A DNA stretch of 64,000 nucleotides from Desulfuromonas versatilis (lineage in GTDB: Bacteria > Desulfobacterota > Desulfuromonadia > Desulfuromonadales > NIT-T3), in NCBI RefSeq assembly GCF_019704135.1, contig NZ_AP024355.1, positions 3,975,034-4,039,033 on the forward strand, written 5' to 3'. Positions 1-8,375 of this stretch are shown one piece after another. The notes beneath the pieces were generated by a model, which was not told the origin of the DNA, did not search any database, and was given only the letters and a program-made list of their open reading frames with translations. Position numbers and translations under genes: made by a program. Position 1 is the first letter of the stretch. Each line of letters starts with the position of its first letter.

Positions 1-164
1 TCATGATCCCCATGGCCATCTCCCTGGGCTTCGGCATCCTCTTCGCCACTCTCATCGTGCTGGTGCTGGTCCCCTGCCTGTACTTGGTGGTCGAGGACCT
101 GCTCGGCTGGCTGCGGCTCGGGCCGGCCTCACAGGACGAAGGGGCGGTTGCCCCCGCCGAATGA
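1..164 (+). CDS. RND efflux transporter, C-terminal end (partial)
   Basis: The gene enters from outside the window. The last 53 or so codons, read in the frame of base 3, encode a hydrophobic helix preceded by an [10 protein letters not shown]-type stretch and followed by [10 protein letters not shown], the usual last transmembrane helix of AcrB/HAE-type inner-membrane pumps. A short charged cytoplasmic tail and a TGA at 162-164 follow. RND pumps export drugs or solvents with a periplasmic adaptor and an outer-membrane channel, which would lie upstream, outside the window. Substrate cannot be judged from this fragment. A near-identical helix also ends CusA-type pumps, so the subfamily stays open. 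Confidence 0.75.
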   Translation, partial: MIPMAISLGFGILFATLIVLVLVPCLYLVVEDLLGWLRLGPASQDEGAVAPAE

Positions 165-179
165 TCCGCGGCCTGGGCT

Positions 180-243
180 TTTACAAAACTTTACCCGGCT
201 TGACCCAGACTTTACCCAACTTCAAGGGGAGGTTCGCTACCAT
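180..243 (+). promoter_or_regulatory. TTTAC direct repeats, Cpx-like response-regulator site and weak promoter
   Basis: Three TTTAC boxes lie at 180-184, 190-194 and 211-215, that is 10 and 21 bp apart, on one face of the helix. The first two form TTTAC-N5-TTTAC, the reverse complement of the published CpxR consensus GTAAA-N5-GTAAA. A possible -10, TACCAT, sits at 238-243 with no good -35, as expected for an activated promoter. A CpxR/CpxA-like pair is encoded at 11266-13334. The link between site and regulator is inferred. Confidence 0.4.
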
Positions 244-292
244 AGAGACATGAAGGGAAGACAGCTCGGTCCCGCAACCAGGGAGGTCCCTC

Positions 293-715
293 ATGAAAAA
301 CACGCTGCGAACCCAAACCACCACCGGCCGCAACCGCTTCGGGAGGCGCTCCGCCAACGGCGCCGGAGCGCAGCGCCGGAAGCATGCCGGCCATAAGATC
401 TGCAGTTCCTGGATCCGCACCGCCTGGATCGGCGAGTACGCCCTGCATTATCTGCTGGTTTCCCGCAACGGCGAGCCGAAAACCGACGTGGTGCTGCTGC
501 TCACCGGCCCCGACGGGCGCCAGGTGCCCGATGCCCGGGTGACCTGCACCCTCACCGACCGGCTCGGCAGGGTCCGCGAGGTGACGGGGGTCTTCTGGGA
601 GGGGGGCTACCTGCTCGCCCTGGGCCGGATGCTCGGCCGCATCCGCCGCCTCGGCATCCTCACCGCCGTCGCCGGGCGCACGCTGCACGACGACTTCAGC
701 CTCGCTCCGGGGTAG
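293..715 (+). CDS. Hypothetical protein, 140 aa
   Basis: I do not recognise a family. The ATG follows GGGAGG with good spacing. The first 35 residues are basic and rich in Arg, Asn and Gly. The rest has a regular alternating hydrophobic pattern (HYLLVSRNGEP, TDVVLLLTGPDG, ARVTCTLTDRLG, GYLLALGR) that resembles a small beta-rich domain, possibly of the kind found in periplasmic additive or FixH-like proteins. No clear signal peptide or membrane helix is visible. It stands alone between an RND pump gene and a bidirectional hairpin. The TTTAC repeats upstream suggest stress-linked expression. Confidence 0.55.
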   Translation: MKNTLRTQTTTGRNRFGRRSANGAGAQRRKHAGHKICSSWIRTAWIGEYALHYLLVSRNGEPKTDVVLLLTGPDGRQVPDARVTCTLTDRLGRVREVTGVFWEGGYLLALGRMLGRIRRLGILTAVAGRTLHDDFSLAPG

Positions 716-735
716 AAGCCTGCTGCGCCGGAGAC

Positions 736-768
736 AACGAAGCCGCCCCCATCCGGGGCGGCTTCGTT
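736..768. terminator. Bidirectional hairpin terminator
   Basis: A perfect 14-bp stem (736-749 with 755-768, loop of 5) lies between the convergent genes ending at 715 and 800. There is no long T tract on either side, so termination strength is uncertain. Confidence 0.65.
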
Positions 769-799
769 GCGTTCGGAGACTCGGGTTCCCCGGCCGGAC

Positions 800-1333
800 T
801 CAGCGCCGTTTCTTCCCCCGGGAGCGGGGTTCGGCCGGCTTGGCTGCCGGCTTGGCCGCGGTTTTGAACTCCGGCTCGTAGCCGACGGTGAAGGGCGCGG
901 TGGCAGCGTTGCCCAGGCTCAGGAAATGGGCGTTGTTTTTATCGAAGGGGCAGATGGGCTGAGGGCAGGGCTCAAAGCCGAACCTTCTGTAATAGCCGGG
1001 TTCGCCCAACACGAACAAGGGCTGGCTCTTGACCGGCTCTTGCCTAAGGGCAAACCGGAGCAGTTCCGAGCCCACCCCCTGCTTTTGAAATTCGGGGGAC
1101 ACCGCCATGGGGGCCAGATGCAGCCCGCAGACCTCGTTGCCGTTGAAGGCATTGGAAAAGGCAATATAGGCGATGACCTTGTTGGTGTGAATGCAAACCC
1201 ATTCATGCACCGGTTTGCCGTTTTCGTGGAGTTTCTGAACCAGCCCGGCTTCGTATTCACTGCCGGGAAAGGCACGGCGCAAAAGCGCATAGACCTTGGC
1301 GTGGTTTTCTTTCGTGACTTTCTGTATTTTCAT
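800..1333 (-). CDS. GNAT-family N-acetyltransferase (YhbS-like)
   Basis: A 177-aa protein with the GNAT fold order: an N-terminal helix-rich part with AFPGSEYEAGLVQKL, strand 4 with LAPMAVSPEFQKQGVGSELLRFAL (the acetyl-CoA pyrophosphate loop, Q-K-Q-G-V-G), then VLGEPGYYRRFGFEP, which is typical of the YhbS group. The last 25 residues are Lys/Pro/Arg-rich and probably disordered. GNAT enzymes move an acetyl group from acetyl-CoA to an amine. The acceptor cannot be told from sequence. It converges on the gene before it and lies 21 bp downstream of the exonuclease-RNase H gene, so it may share that transcript. Confidence 0.8.
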   Translation of the reverse strand: MKIQKVTKENHAKVYALLRRAFPGSEYEAGLVQKLHENGKPVHEWVCIHTNKVIAYIAFSNAFNGNEVCGLHLAPMAVSPEFQKQGVGSELLRFALRQEPVKSQPLFVLGEPGYYRRFGFEPCPQPICPFDKNNAHFLSLGNAATAPFTVGYEPEFKTAAKPAAKPAEPRSRGKKRR

Positions 1334-1354
1334 CTTGAGAGCCCCTGGATTGAT

Positions 1355-2839
1355 TCAACACAGCCGCAGTTGACCGTCCTCTTCGACCTCGAATTCCGAC
1401 TCCTCCCTGACCGGAACCGGTGCCTGGTTGGCCGGCCCGACGGGCGCAGGGATGACCTTCTTCTCTTCCAATGCGGGTTCCCCGGGCAGCTCGGCCGCCC
1501 GCAACCCCTCCTCTGCCGCCCGCTTTGCCAGCTGGTCGCAGCGCTCATTGAAGGGGTGCCCCGCATGGCCCCGCACCCAGTTCCAGGTGACCTCATGTTT
1601 GCGGGACAAGGCAACCAGCTGCTGCCAGAGATCCTGGTTCGCCAGGGCATCGGGGGTCTCCAGGCGACCGTCGCGGATCCAGCCATGAATCCACTCGCTC
1701 ATCCCCCGCACCAGGTACTGCGAATCGCTGAACAGGCGCACGGTCCTCGGGTTGTTCAGGGCTTCCAGCCCGCGGATCGCCGCCAGCAGTTCCATGCGCT
1801 GCGAGGTCGAGGCACACTCGTAACCGCTCAGCTCCTTCTCCAGCTCCCCGTAGCGCAGGACCACTCCATAGCCCCCGGGCCCGGAACTGCTTCCCGAGCC
1901 GTCGCTGTAGATCTCGACGACGCCCGGCGGCGGCGGGGTGAAGGCCACCTCCAGGGCCTCGAATTCCAGTTCGCGCAGCAGCGGGATAAGCTCGGCCAGG
2001 TTCGGTCGCTGGCGCTGCAGGTCGGGCAGACGGATCTCCAGGGGAACGTCCCGACGGAGGGTGGCCAGGGTTTTCGAGAGCCGGGCCTGGTCGGCATGGG
2101 CATGGAGATTCTCCTGGCGCTTTCTGCCGTTCACCAGGTGTTTCCACTCAAGAACCGCTTCCAGCGACCCGAAGCGCGCTACCAGTTCGGCCGCGGTTTT
2201 CTCGCCGATCCCGGGAACCCCAGGGATATTGTCCGAGGTGTCGCCGGCCAGGCCCAGGACATCGGGCACCCGCTCGGCAGGCACACCGAAGCGGTCGAGA
2301 ACCTCTTGCGGCCCCGAACGCCTGCCCTTCATCGTGTCCAGCAGGCCAATCCCGTCGCCGACAATCTGCAGCAGGTCCTTGTCTCCGGTAACCACCGTGA
2401 CTCCGACCCCTTCAGCGGCATGACGGCGGGCCAGAGTGGCGATGACATCGTCGGCCTCAAACCCGGGGGCTTCCAGGGCGGGGATATTGAGGGCCTGCAG
2501 GACCTTCCGGACGTAGGGAAGCTGGAGTGCCAGCTCCTCGGGCATGGCGTCCCGGTTCGCCTTGTAGTCGGGATAAAGGGTTCTGCGAAAGGTCTTTTCC
2601 CGGGGAGGGTCGAAAACGACCGCCAGGTAATCCGGCCGATGTTCCTGAAGCAGGCCCAGGAGCATCCGGGTGAAACCGAACACGGCATTGGTCGGCAGAC
2701 CGCCGGAGGTGGCAAGGTCTCGAATTCCATAATAGGCGCGATAGAGGTAGCTGGACCCGTCCAGCAAATAGAGCTGTGGCGAAAATTTCAAACTTCCTCC
2801 CGAGGTGTGCATTCGTTCCTGGGGTTCTGCTCGCTGCAT
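1355..2839 (-). CDS. Fusion of 5'-3' exonuclease (PolI-N/FEN type) and RNase HI
   Basis: Residues about 20-300 are a PolI-type 5'-3' exonuclease: LLDGS with D27, VFD with D77, GFEADD (E128, D130, D131), TGDKD (D152, D154) and the H3TH segment LAGDTSDNIPGVPGIGEKTA. Residues about 305-445 are RNase HI: YSDGS...GPGGYG with D313, QRMELLAAI with E350, LFSDSQYL with D372, and GHAGHPFNERCDQLA with the catalytic D435. A 50-residue acidic tail follows. Both halves keep their metal ligands, so both are probably active. Each removes RNA primers or flaps, so Okazaki-fragment or R-loop processing is likely. No polymerase domain is attached. The start is unsure: ATG at 2839 lacks a ribosome site, ATG at 2812 follows AGGA, and a TTG after GGGAGGA lies just inside. 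Confidence 0.88.
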   Translation of the reverse strand: MQRAEPQERMHTSGGSLKFSPQLYLLDGSSYLYRAYYGIRDLATSGGLPTNAVFGFTRMLLGLLQEHRPDYLAVVFDPPREKTFRRTLYPDYKANRDAMPEELALQLPYVRKVLQALNIPALEAPGFEADDVIATLARRHAAEGVGVTVVTGDKDLLQIVGDGIGLLDTMKGRRSGPQEVLDRFGVPAERVPDVLGLAGDTSDNIPGVPGIGEKTAAELVARFGSLEAVLEWKHLVNGRKRQENLHAHADQARLSKTLATLRRDVPLEIRLPDLQRQRPNLAELIPLLRELEFEALEVAFTPPPPGVVEIYSDGSGSSSGPGGYGVVLRYGELEKELSGYECASTSQRMELLAAIRGLEALNNPRTVRLFSDSQYLVRGMSEWIHGWIRDGRLETPDALANQDLWQQLVALSRKHEVTWNWVRGHAGHPFNERCDQLAKRAAEEGLRAAELPGEPALEEKKVIPAPVGPANQAPVPVREESEFEVEEDGQLRLC

Positions 2840-2978
2840 GGCAGGGGTTAGAATCGCACAGACCAGGAATGGAGCAAAACCTTTTTACGCGACCAGAGCG
2901 CAAAACCCTGCGTGCCGCATCACGGCAGGAATGCTATGATGGGAAACCCCGTCCCAATTAACACCGACAGGATCGCCC

Positions 2979-4820
2979 TTGAAATACCCGCCCTTGGCCA
3001 CCGACAGCAACCCACCCTCCCGACGTTTTTTCGACGTGTTCCGCTACAGCCGCCGCGCCCTGGGGCTGGTCTGGTCGACCAGCCGCCGGCTGGCGCTGAT
3101 CTTCGCCGTGCTGACCCTGCTCGCCGGGGTATTCCCCGCGGCCGTGGCCTGGATCGGCCAGCTGATCGTCGATGGGGTGGTCGCGGCGATGGGGCAGCAC
3201 CGGGAGACCGGCAGCGCCGATACCACCTGGGTGCTGCTGCTGGTCGCCGGCGAGGCGGGGGTGGTGGCGCTGATTGCCGGCGCCCAGCGCGGCATCGCCA
3301 CCTGCCAGGCGCTGCTGCGGGCGCTGATGGGGCAACGGATCAACCTGATGATCCTGGAAAAGGCGCTGACCCTCAAGCTGGCCCATTTCGAGGATTCGGA
3401 ATTCTACGACAAGCTGACCCGCGCCCGGCGCGAGGCCTCGACCCGCCCCCTGAGCCTGGTCACCCGCACCTTCGGCCTGGTGCAGAACGGCATCTCGCTG
3501 GTCAGTTACGCGGTGCTGCTGGTGCAGTTCTCCCCCTGGACGGTGCTGATCCTGGTGGCCGGCGGCATCCCGGAATTCCTGGCCGAGGCGAAGTTCTCCG
3601 GCGACAAGTTCCGCCTGTTCCGCTGGCGCTCGCCGGAGACGCGGATGCAGATGTACCTGGAGACGGTGCTGGCCCGCGAGGACTACGCCAAGGAAGTCAA
3701 GCTGTTTCGCCTGGGGCCGAAGCTGCTGCAGCGCTACCGGGCGATCTTCGAAAAGCTCTTCGCCGAGGACCGCCGGCTGACCCTGCGCCGCGACAGCTGG
3801 GGCTTCGCCCTCGGCCTGCTCGGCACCGCCGCCTTCTACGGCGCCTACGCCTGGATCGCCCTGTCGGCCATCCGCGGCGCCATCAGCCTCGGCCAGATGA
3901 CCATGTACCTGCTGCTGTTCAGGCAGGGGCAGTCGGCGGTCTCGGCCAGCCTTTCGGCGATCAGCGGCATGTACGAAGACAACCTCTACCTCTCGAACCT
4001 CTACGAATACCTCGAGCAGCCGGTGCCGCCCCCCCAGGGGGAGCTGCGCCAGGGGCCGCGGCCGGGCGACGGGGTGCGCTTCGAAGAGGTCAGTTTCCGC
4101 TACCCGGGCAGCGAGGAGCCGGCCCTGCAGCTGGTCAGCCTGCATCTCCGGCCGGGCGAGAGCCTGGCGTTGGTCGGCGAAAACGGCTCGGGCAAGACCA
4201 CCCTGATCAAGCTGCTGACCCGTCTCTACCGGCCGGACTCGGGGCGCATCCTGCTCGACGGCCTGGACCTGCAACAGTGGGAAAGCGAGGCGCTGCGGGC
4301 GCGAATCGGCGTCATTTTCCAGGATTTCGGCCGCTACCAGTTCCTGGTCGGAGAGAACATCGGTGCCGGCGACATGCAGCATTTCGAAGACCGGCAGCGC
4401 TGGGAACAGGCGGCCGAGAAAGGGATGGCCAAGGAGTTCATCGACAAGCTGCCGCAGCGCTACGATACCCAGCTCGGCAAATGGTTCAAGGGCGGGCGCG
4501 AACTCTCCGGCGGCCAGTGGCAAAAGATCGCCCTGTCCCGGGCCTTCATGCGCACCCGGGCCGACCTGCTGGTGCTCGACGAACCGACCTCGACCATGGA
4601 TGCCGCCGCCGAAGCGACCATCTTCGAGCACTTCCGGGACTTAAGCCGCGGCAAGATGACGATCCTGATCTCCCACCGCTTCTCCACCGTGCGCATGGCC
4701 GACCAGATCGTGGTCATCGAAAAAGGGCGCATCGTCGAGCAGGGGAGCCACGAACAGCTGATGGAACGAGGCGGCCAGTATGCCTACCTCTTCTCCCTGC
4801 AGGCGCAGGGGTATCGCTGA
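2979..4820 (+). CDS. ABC exporter, fused membrane and ATPase domains
   Basis: A 613-aa half-transporter. Residues about 25-330 hold six predicted membrane helices (for example LIFAVLTLLAGVFPAAVAWIG and FALGLLGTAAFYGAYAWIAL). Residues about 350-605 are the ATPase: Walker A GENGSGKTT, Q-loop VIFQDFG, signature ELSGGQ, Walker B LLVLDEPTS, and the H-loop ISHRF. Such proteins work as dimers to export lipids, peptides or drugs. The substrate is not predictable here. A TTG start at 2979 preceded by AGGA is the only reasonable one. Immediately after its TGA, in the same frame, comes a broken deformylase end, which suggests a past rearrangement at this junction. Confidence 0.9.
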   Translation: MKYPPLATDSNPPSRRFFDVFRYSRRALGLVWSTSRRLALIFAVLTLLAGVFPAAVAWIGQLIVDGVVAAMGQHRETGSADTTWVLLLVAGEAGVVALIAGAQRGIATCQALLRALMGQRINLMILEKALTLKLAHFEDSEFYDKLTRARREASTRPLSLVTRTFGLVQNGISLVSYAVLLVQFSPWTVLILVAGGIPEFLAEAKFSGDKFRLFRWRSPETRMQMYLETVLAREDYAKEVKLFRLGPKLLQRYRAIFEKLFAEDRRLTLRRDSWGFALGLLGTAAFYGAYAWIALSAIRGAISLGQMTMYLLLFRQGQSAVSASLSAISGMYEDNLYLSNLYEYLEQPVPPPQGELRQGPRPGDGVRFEEVSFRYPGSEEPALQLVSLHLRPGESLALVGENGSGKTTLIKLLTRLYRPDSGRILLDGLDLQQWESEALRARIGVIFQDFGRYQFLVGENIGAGDMQHFEDRQRWEQAAEKGMAKEFIDKLPQRYDTQLGKWFKGGRELSGGQWQKIALSRAFMRTRADLLVLDEPTSTMDAAAEATIFEHFRDLSRGKMTILISHRFSTVRMADQIVVIEKGRIVEQGSHEQLMERGGQYAYLFSLQAQGYR

Positions 4821-4940
4821 GGGGTGTTCCTCCACGAGTTCGACCATCTGCAGGGGCTGGTATTCCTCGATAGGCTGGAGAGCAGCCGCGGCCTGGTGAC
4901 CGAAAAGGAATACCTGCGCATCCTGGCCGAGCGTTCCTGA
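4821..4940 (+). pseudogene. Peptide deformylase C-terminal fragment
   Basis: Reading on in the frame of the ABC gene after its TGA gives 39 residues with FLHEFDHLQG and LVFLDRLESSRGLVT, ending in TGA at 4938-4940. HEFDH followed by a Gly and a DR is the metal-binding HExxH block and the stretch after it in peptide deformylase, the enzyme that removes the formyl group from new proteins. The GxGxAAxQ and EGCLS motifs that should come first are absent, so this is a remnant and not a gene. It is presumably what remains of a def copy displaced when the upstream DNA was inserted. Confidence 0.7.
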
Positions 4941-4983
4941 ACCGCCCCGCCCGGCTTGTCCCTGCGCCATTGCCCCCTCCCCT

Positions 4984-5085
4984 TTGATGCTCTTCGCGTC
5001 CTTAGTGTCCTTAGTGTCCTTAGTGTCCTTTGCGTCCTTTGCGGCTTCGCGGCTTCGCGCCCTTCGCGGCTTCGCGTGAGCCAAG
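4984..5085. repeat. Tandem short repeats, TCCTTAGTG/TCCTTTGCG type
   Basis: A run of degenerate 9-mers (GTCCTTAGT about three times, then TCCTTTGCG twice, then CTTCGCGGC variants) fills the spacer between the deformylase remnant and the convergent helicase gene. It resembles the TTCGTGTCCTTCGTG material at 39409-39648 and 63901-63978 and probably belongs to the same dispersed family. Confidence 0.65.
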
Positions 5086-5100
5086 GACCTTTTTCCGGCT

Positions 5101-7416
5101 TCAGCCGAACCCGCCCTCCCCCAGCCCCCACCAGGCCGGCAGCAGGCGCAGGGCCTCGGGTCGGGCGAAGCGGTCGTCGATCAGGTAGATCACCCCCCGG
5201 TCCTGGCGGGTGCGGATCACCCGCCCGGCGGCCTGCACCACCTTCTGCAGCCCCGGGTAGAAATAGGCATAGTCGTAGCCGGCGCCGAACAGCTCGCCCA
5301 TGCGCCCCCGGATCTGCTCGTTCACCGGGTTCAGCTGGGGCAGCCCCAGGGTGGCGATGAAGGCGCCGATCAGCCGCTCGCCGGGCAGGTCGATCCCCTC
5401 GCCGAAGGCGCCGCCGAGCACGGCGAAGCCGATCCCCCGGCGGCCGGGGGCGAAGCGGTCGAGAAACTCCTGGCGGGCGCTCTCGTCCATCTGGCGGGCC
5501 TGGCGCCAGGCGGGGATTCCGGGATGGCGCTCCTCGAACAGCCCCGCCACCTGCTCCAGGTAGTCGAAGCTGCTGAAAAAGGCCAGGTAGTTGCCGGGCC
5601 GCTCCGCGAACTGCCCGGCCAGCAGCGCCACGATCGGCGCCAGCGAGGCGTCGCGGTCCCGGAAGCGGGTCGAGACCCGCTCGACGATCCGCACCGAGAG
5701 CTGCTCGGCGCAGAAGGGGGACTCGACCTCGACGCGGAAGGTTTCGGCGGGCAGCCCCAGCAGGTCGCGGTAGAAGCGGTCCGGGCGCAGGGTCGCCGAG
5801 AACAGCACCGTGGCGGCGGCCGCCTGGTAGCGGGGGAGCAGGAAGGGGGCGGGGACCAGGTTGCGGATGCACAGCGCGGCATTGCGACGGCGGCCGGGCA
5901 GAAGCCGGATATCGAACAGAAATTGGCGGTCGAACAGTTCGGCCAGCCGGCAAAAGTGCAGGGCGTCGAGGTAGAAGCTCTGCAGGGCGCCGTCGAGCCC
6001 CGCCGGGTGCTCGGCGAGGTAGTCGGTGACGGCGGCGATCGCCTTCTGCAGGGCCGCCAGCAGCGTCTCCGGCACCTCGTCGTAGACCCGGTAGGGCTCC
6101 TGCTGCTCCTTGCAGGCCGCGTTCCAGCAGCGCTGGAGCCTGTCGAGGGGCTTTTTCAGCGGGGCCGGGGCGGCGCTCCGCGCCCCCCGGAAGGCGAGCT
6201 GATCCAGCTCGGCGCTGTACATCCCCCGGGCCCGCTCGACCAGGTTGTGGGCCTCGTCCACCAGCACGCCGACCCGCCACTGGTGGGCGGCCGTCAGGGC
6301 GTAGAGCATGGCGTGGAGGTCGAAATAGTAGTTGTAGTCCCCCACCACCACGTCGGCCCAGCGCGCCAGCTCCTGGGCCAGGTAGTAGGGGCAGAGCTGG
6401 TGCGAACGCGCCGCCTCCGCCAGCCCCTCGCGGTCGAGCCGGCCGCCGTCCAGGGCGGCCTGGCGGGCCGCCGGCAGCCGGTCGTAGAACCCCTTAGCCA
6501 GGGGGCAGGAGTCGCCCTGGCAGGCCTTGTCGGGGTGCTCGCAGGCCTTGTCGCGGGCGACCAGCTCCAGCACCCGCAGCGCCAGATCCGGCGCGTTCTG
6601 GCCGATTTGCCGGAGGGCCTCGAGGGCGAGGCGGCGGCCGGGGGTCTTGGCCGCCAGGTAAAAGACCCGGTCCAGGCGGTGCCGAGGCATGGCCTTGAGC
6701 ATGGGGAACAGGGTGCCGAGGGTCTTGCCGATGCCGGTGGGCGCTTCGGCCAGCAGGCAGCTGCCGGCGCCCACCGTCCGGTAGACCGCCTCGGCCAGCG
6801 CCCGCTGGCCGGCGCGAAACTCCGGGAAAGGAAAGCCCAGCGCGCTGAGGCCAAGGTCCCGGGCCAGGCGGTGGGCCCGCTCCTGCGCGGCCCAGGCGAG
6901 AAAGCGCTCGCACTGCTGTTCGAAAAACCCCTGCAGCTCCGCCGCCGCGAAGCGCTCCTCGAAGCGGGTCTCGCGCTGGCTGAAAATGTCGAAATAGACC
7001 AGCGCCAGGCGCACCTCGGCGAGCCCCTCGGCCCGGCAGAGCAGCCAGCCGTAGATCTTCGCCTGAGCCCAGTGCAACCGCCGATGATTCTCGGGCATCA
7101 GAGCCAGCTCGCCCCGGAAGGTCTTCACCTCCTCGAGCAGGCCGCGCCCCGGGTCGTAGCCGTCGGCGCGGCCCCGCACCAGCAGTCCCCGGTACTCGGC
7201 CTCGAGCGGCACCTCGCGGCGGTAGCCCTCCCCGCGCCGCGCCGCGACCACGCCGTGCCCGGCAATCCCCTCCTGGGCGGATGGGGCCGGGGTAAAGCGC
7301 AGGTCCAGATCGCCGCTCTTGGCGGTGAACTCGCACAGCACGCGCACCGCCACCTGGTAGAGGGGCGCACCCTGCACCTGCGGTTCGGAGGATTTTTCCT
7401 GGGGTCTGCTGGTCAT
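5101..7416 (-). CDS. XPD/DinG-type Fe-S helicase with PD-(D/E)XK nuclease domain
   Basis: A 771-aa helicase. Residues about 60-170 hold a Cas4/RecB-like nuclease core: RGRADGYD (D85) then EEVKTF (E96-x-K98). The SF2 helicase follows: Walker A APTGIGKT (K231), four cysteines C292, C299, C304 and C342 that suit the XPD/DinG iron-sulfur cluster, the DEAH box at 387-390, and C-terminal motifs ending with GRVIRTRQDRG. XPD-family helicases unwind DNA 5' to 3'. The nuclease could cut the unwound strand, suggesting a repair or recombination role. All core residues are present. No clear ribosome site precedes the ATG. It is a single gene, convergent with the ABC gene region. Confidence 0.85.
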   Translation of the reverse strand: MTSRPQEKSSEPQVQGAPLYQVAVRVLCEFTAKSGDLDLRFTPAPSAQEGIAGHGVVAARRGEGYRREVPLEAEYRGLLVRGRADGYDPGRGLLEEVKTFRGELALMPENHRRLHWAQAKIYGWLLCRAEGLAEVRLALVYFDIFSQRETRFEERFAAAELQGFFEQQCERFLAWAAQERAHRLARDLGLSALGFPFPEFRAGQRALAEAVYRTVGAGSCLLAEAPTGIGKTLGTLFPMLKAMPRHRLDRVFYLAAKTPGRRLALEALRQIGQNAPDLALRVLELVARDKACEHPDKACQGDSCPLAKGFYDRLPAARQAALDGGRLDREGLAEAARSHQLCPYYLAQELARWADVVVGDYNYYFDLHAMLYALTAAHQWRVGVLVDEAHNLVERARGMYSAELDQLAFRGARSAAPAPLKKPLDRLQRCWNAACKEQQEPYRVYDEVPETLLAALQKAIAAVTDYLAEHPAGLDGALQSFYLDALHFCRLAELFDRQFLFDIRLLPGRRRNAALCIRNLVPAPFLLPRYQAAAATVLFSATLRPDRFYRDLLGLPAETFRVEVESPFCAEQLSVRIVERVSTRFRDRDASLAPIVALLAGQFAERPGNYLAFFSSFDYLEQVAGLFEERHPGIPAWRQARQMDESARQEFLDRFAPGRRGIGFAVLGGAFGEGIDLPGERLIGAFIATLGLPQLNPVNEQIRGRMGELFGAGYDYAYFYPGLQKVVQAAGRVIRTRQDRGVIYLIDDRFARPEALRLLPAWWGLGEGGFG

Positions 7417-7560
7417 GCCGGACTTATGAAGGAGAGGAAAATCTTAGCATAGCAAGATGGGGCCGAGTCGGACAAGGGGAGCCGCGACAACGCCCTGGTG
7501 TCGGGCGATCCGATAACCTGCCGCTCGGGAAAATCCTCCCCTGCCCCGCGGCCCGGGGCA

Positions 7561-8187
7561 TCACTCAGACCTGGTGAAATAGCTGGTCATGAGGTTGCGG
7601 TAGTTCGGAATGTGGTTCGAAAAGAGGGTTCCGAGGCCTTCGATGTCGTTGCGCCAGTCCCGATGCAGCTCGCAGGCCATCCCGAACCAGTTCAGCAGTT
7701 GCACCCCCGCCGCCTGCATCCGCAGCCAGGCGCTGTGCCGGGTGACCTCGTTGAAGGTCCCCGAGGCGTCGGTGATCACGAACACCTCGTAGCCTTCCTC
7801 GAGGGCCGAGAGGGCCGGAAAGGCCACGCAGACTTCAGTCACCACGCCGGCGATGATGAGCTGCCGGCGGCCGCTCTTTTTCACCGCGGCGACGAACTCC
7901 TCGTTGTCCCAGGCGTTGATATTGCCTGGCCGGGCGATGTAGGGCGCATTGGGGAACATCGCCTTCAACTCCGGCACCAGGGGGCCGTTGGGGCCATTCT
8001 CGAAGCTGGTGGTGAGAATGGTCGGAAGCTTGAAATAGACGCCGCAGGCCGCGACGGCCAGCACGTTGTTCTTGAACTCACTGGGGGAAAAGTCCTGCAC
8101 CAGAGAGATCAGCCCTGCCTGGTGATCCACCAGCAGCAGGGCCGCGTCGTCCTTGGCAAGGCGGTTGTATTTGAACGATTTTTCCAT
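7561..8187 (-). CDS. Isochorismatase-family hydrolase, YcaC-like
   Basis: A 208-aa cysteine hydrolase of the isochorismatase fold. LLLVDHQAGL carries the catalytic Asp, and VTEVCVAFPAL carries the nucleophilic Cys after the cis-peptide VT. Length and overall sequence suit the YcaC group, octameric hydrolases of unknown natural substrate. The ATG follows GGAAGGA. A short hairpin (8209-8229) lies in its leader. It probably follows the VOC and hydrolase genes on the same strand, a grouping that suggests turnover of small organic or reactive compounds. The substrate cannot be named. Confidence 0.85.
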   Translation of the reverse strand: MEKSFKYNRLAKDDAALLLVDHQAGLISLVQDFSPSEFKNNVLAVAACGVYFKLPTILTTSFENGPNGPLVPELKAMFPNAPYIARPGNINAWDNEEFVAAVKKSGRRQLIIAGVVTEVCVAFPALSALEEGYEVFVITDASGTFNEVTRHSAWLRMQAAGVQLLNWFGMACELHRDWRNDIEGLGTLFSNHIPNYRNLMTSYFTRSE

Positions 8188-8208
8188 GGTTGTGTCCTTC
8201 CATGCTTG

Positions 8209-8229
8209 CCCGGTCCGCGCGGGACCGGG
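8209..8229 (-). other. Hairpin in the leader of the YcaC-like gene
   Basis: An 8-bp perfect GC stem (8209-8216 with 8222-8229) lies 22 bases upstream of the start codon, without a following T tract. It could be a processing or attenuation element, or chance in GC-rich DNA. Confidence 0.3.
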
Positions 8230-8375
8230 TTAGGGATGGGCCTAGCCGTCCCCGATTTCACTGTAATCCGGATGCCACAGAGCTAATCCGCAGATAAGAC
8301 CGACCGGCTGTGCCATCCAAATTACCTGGGCCATGACCATCCTCTCTTCGCCTCGCGGAGGCGGGTCTGCGCCCC

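Noticed and set aside
767-2851. 694-aa plus-strand open frame
   Set aside because: It is the complement of the GNAT and exonuclease-RNase HI genes on the minus strand, both of which have full families of motifs. The frame has no homology-like motifs.
4956-5360. 134-aa plus-strand frame across the repeat array
   Set aside because: The first half is short tandem repeats (LSVLSVLSVL) and the second half is the complement of the helicase gene.
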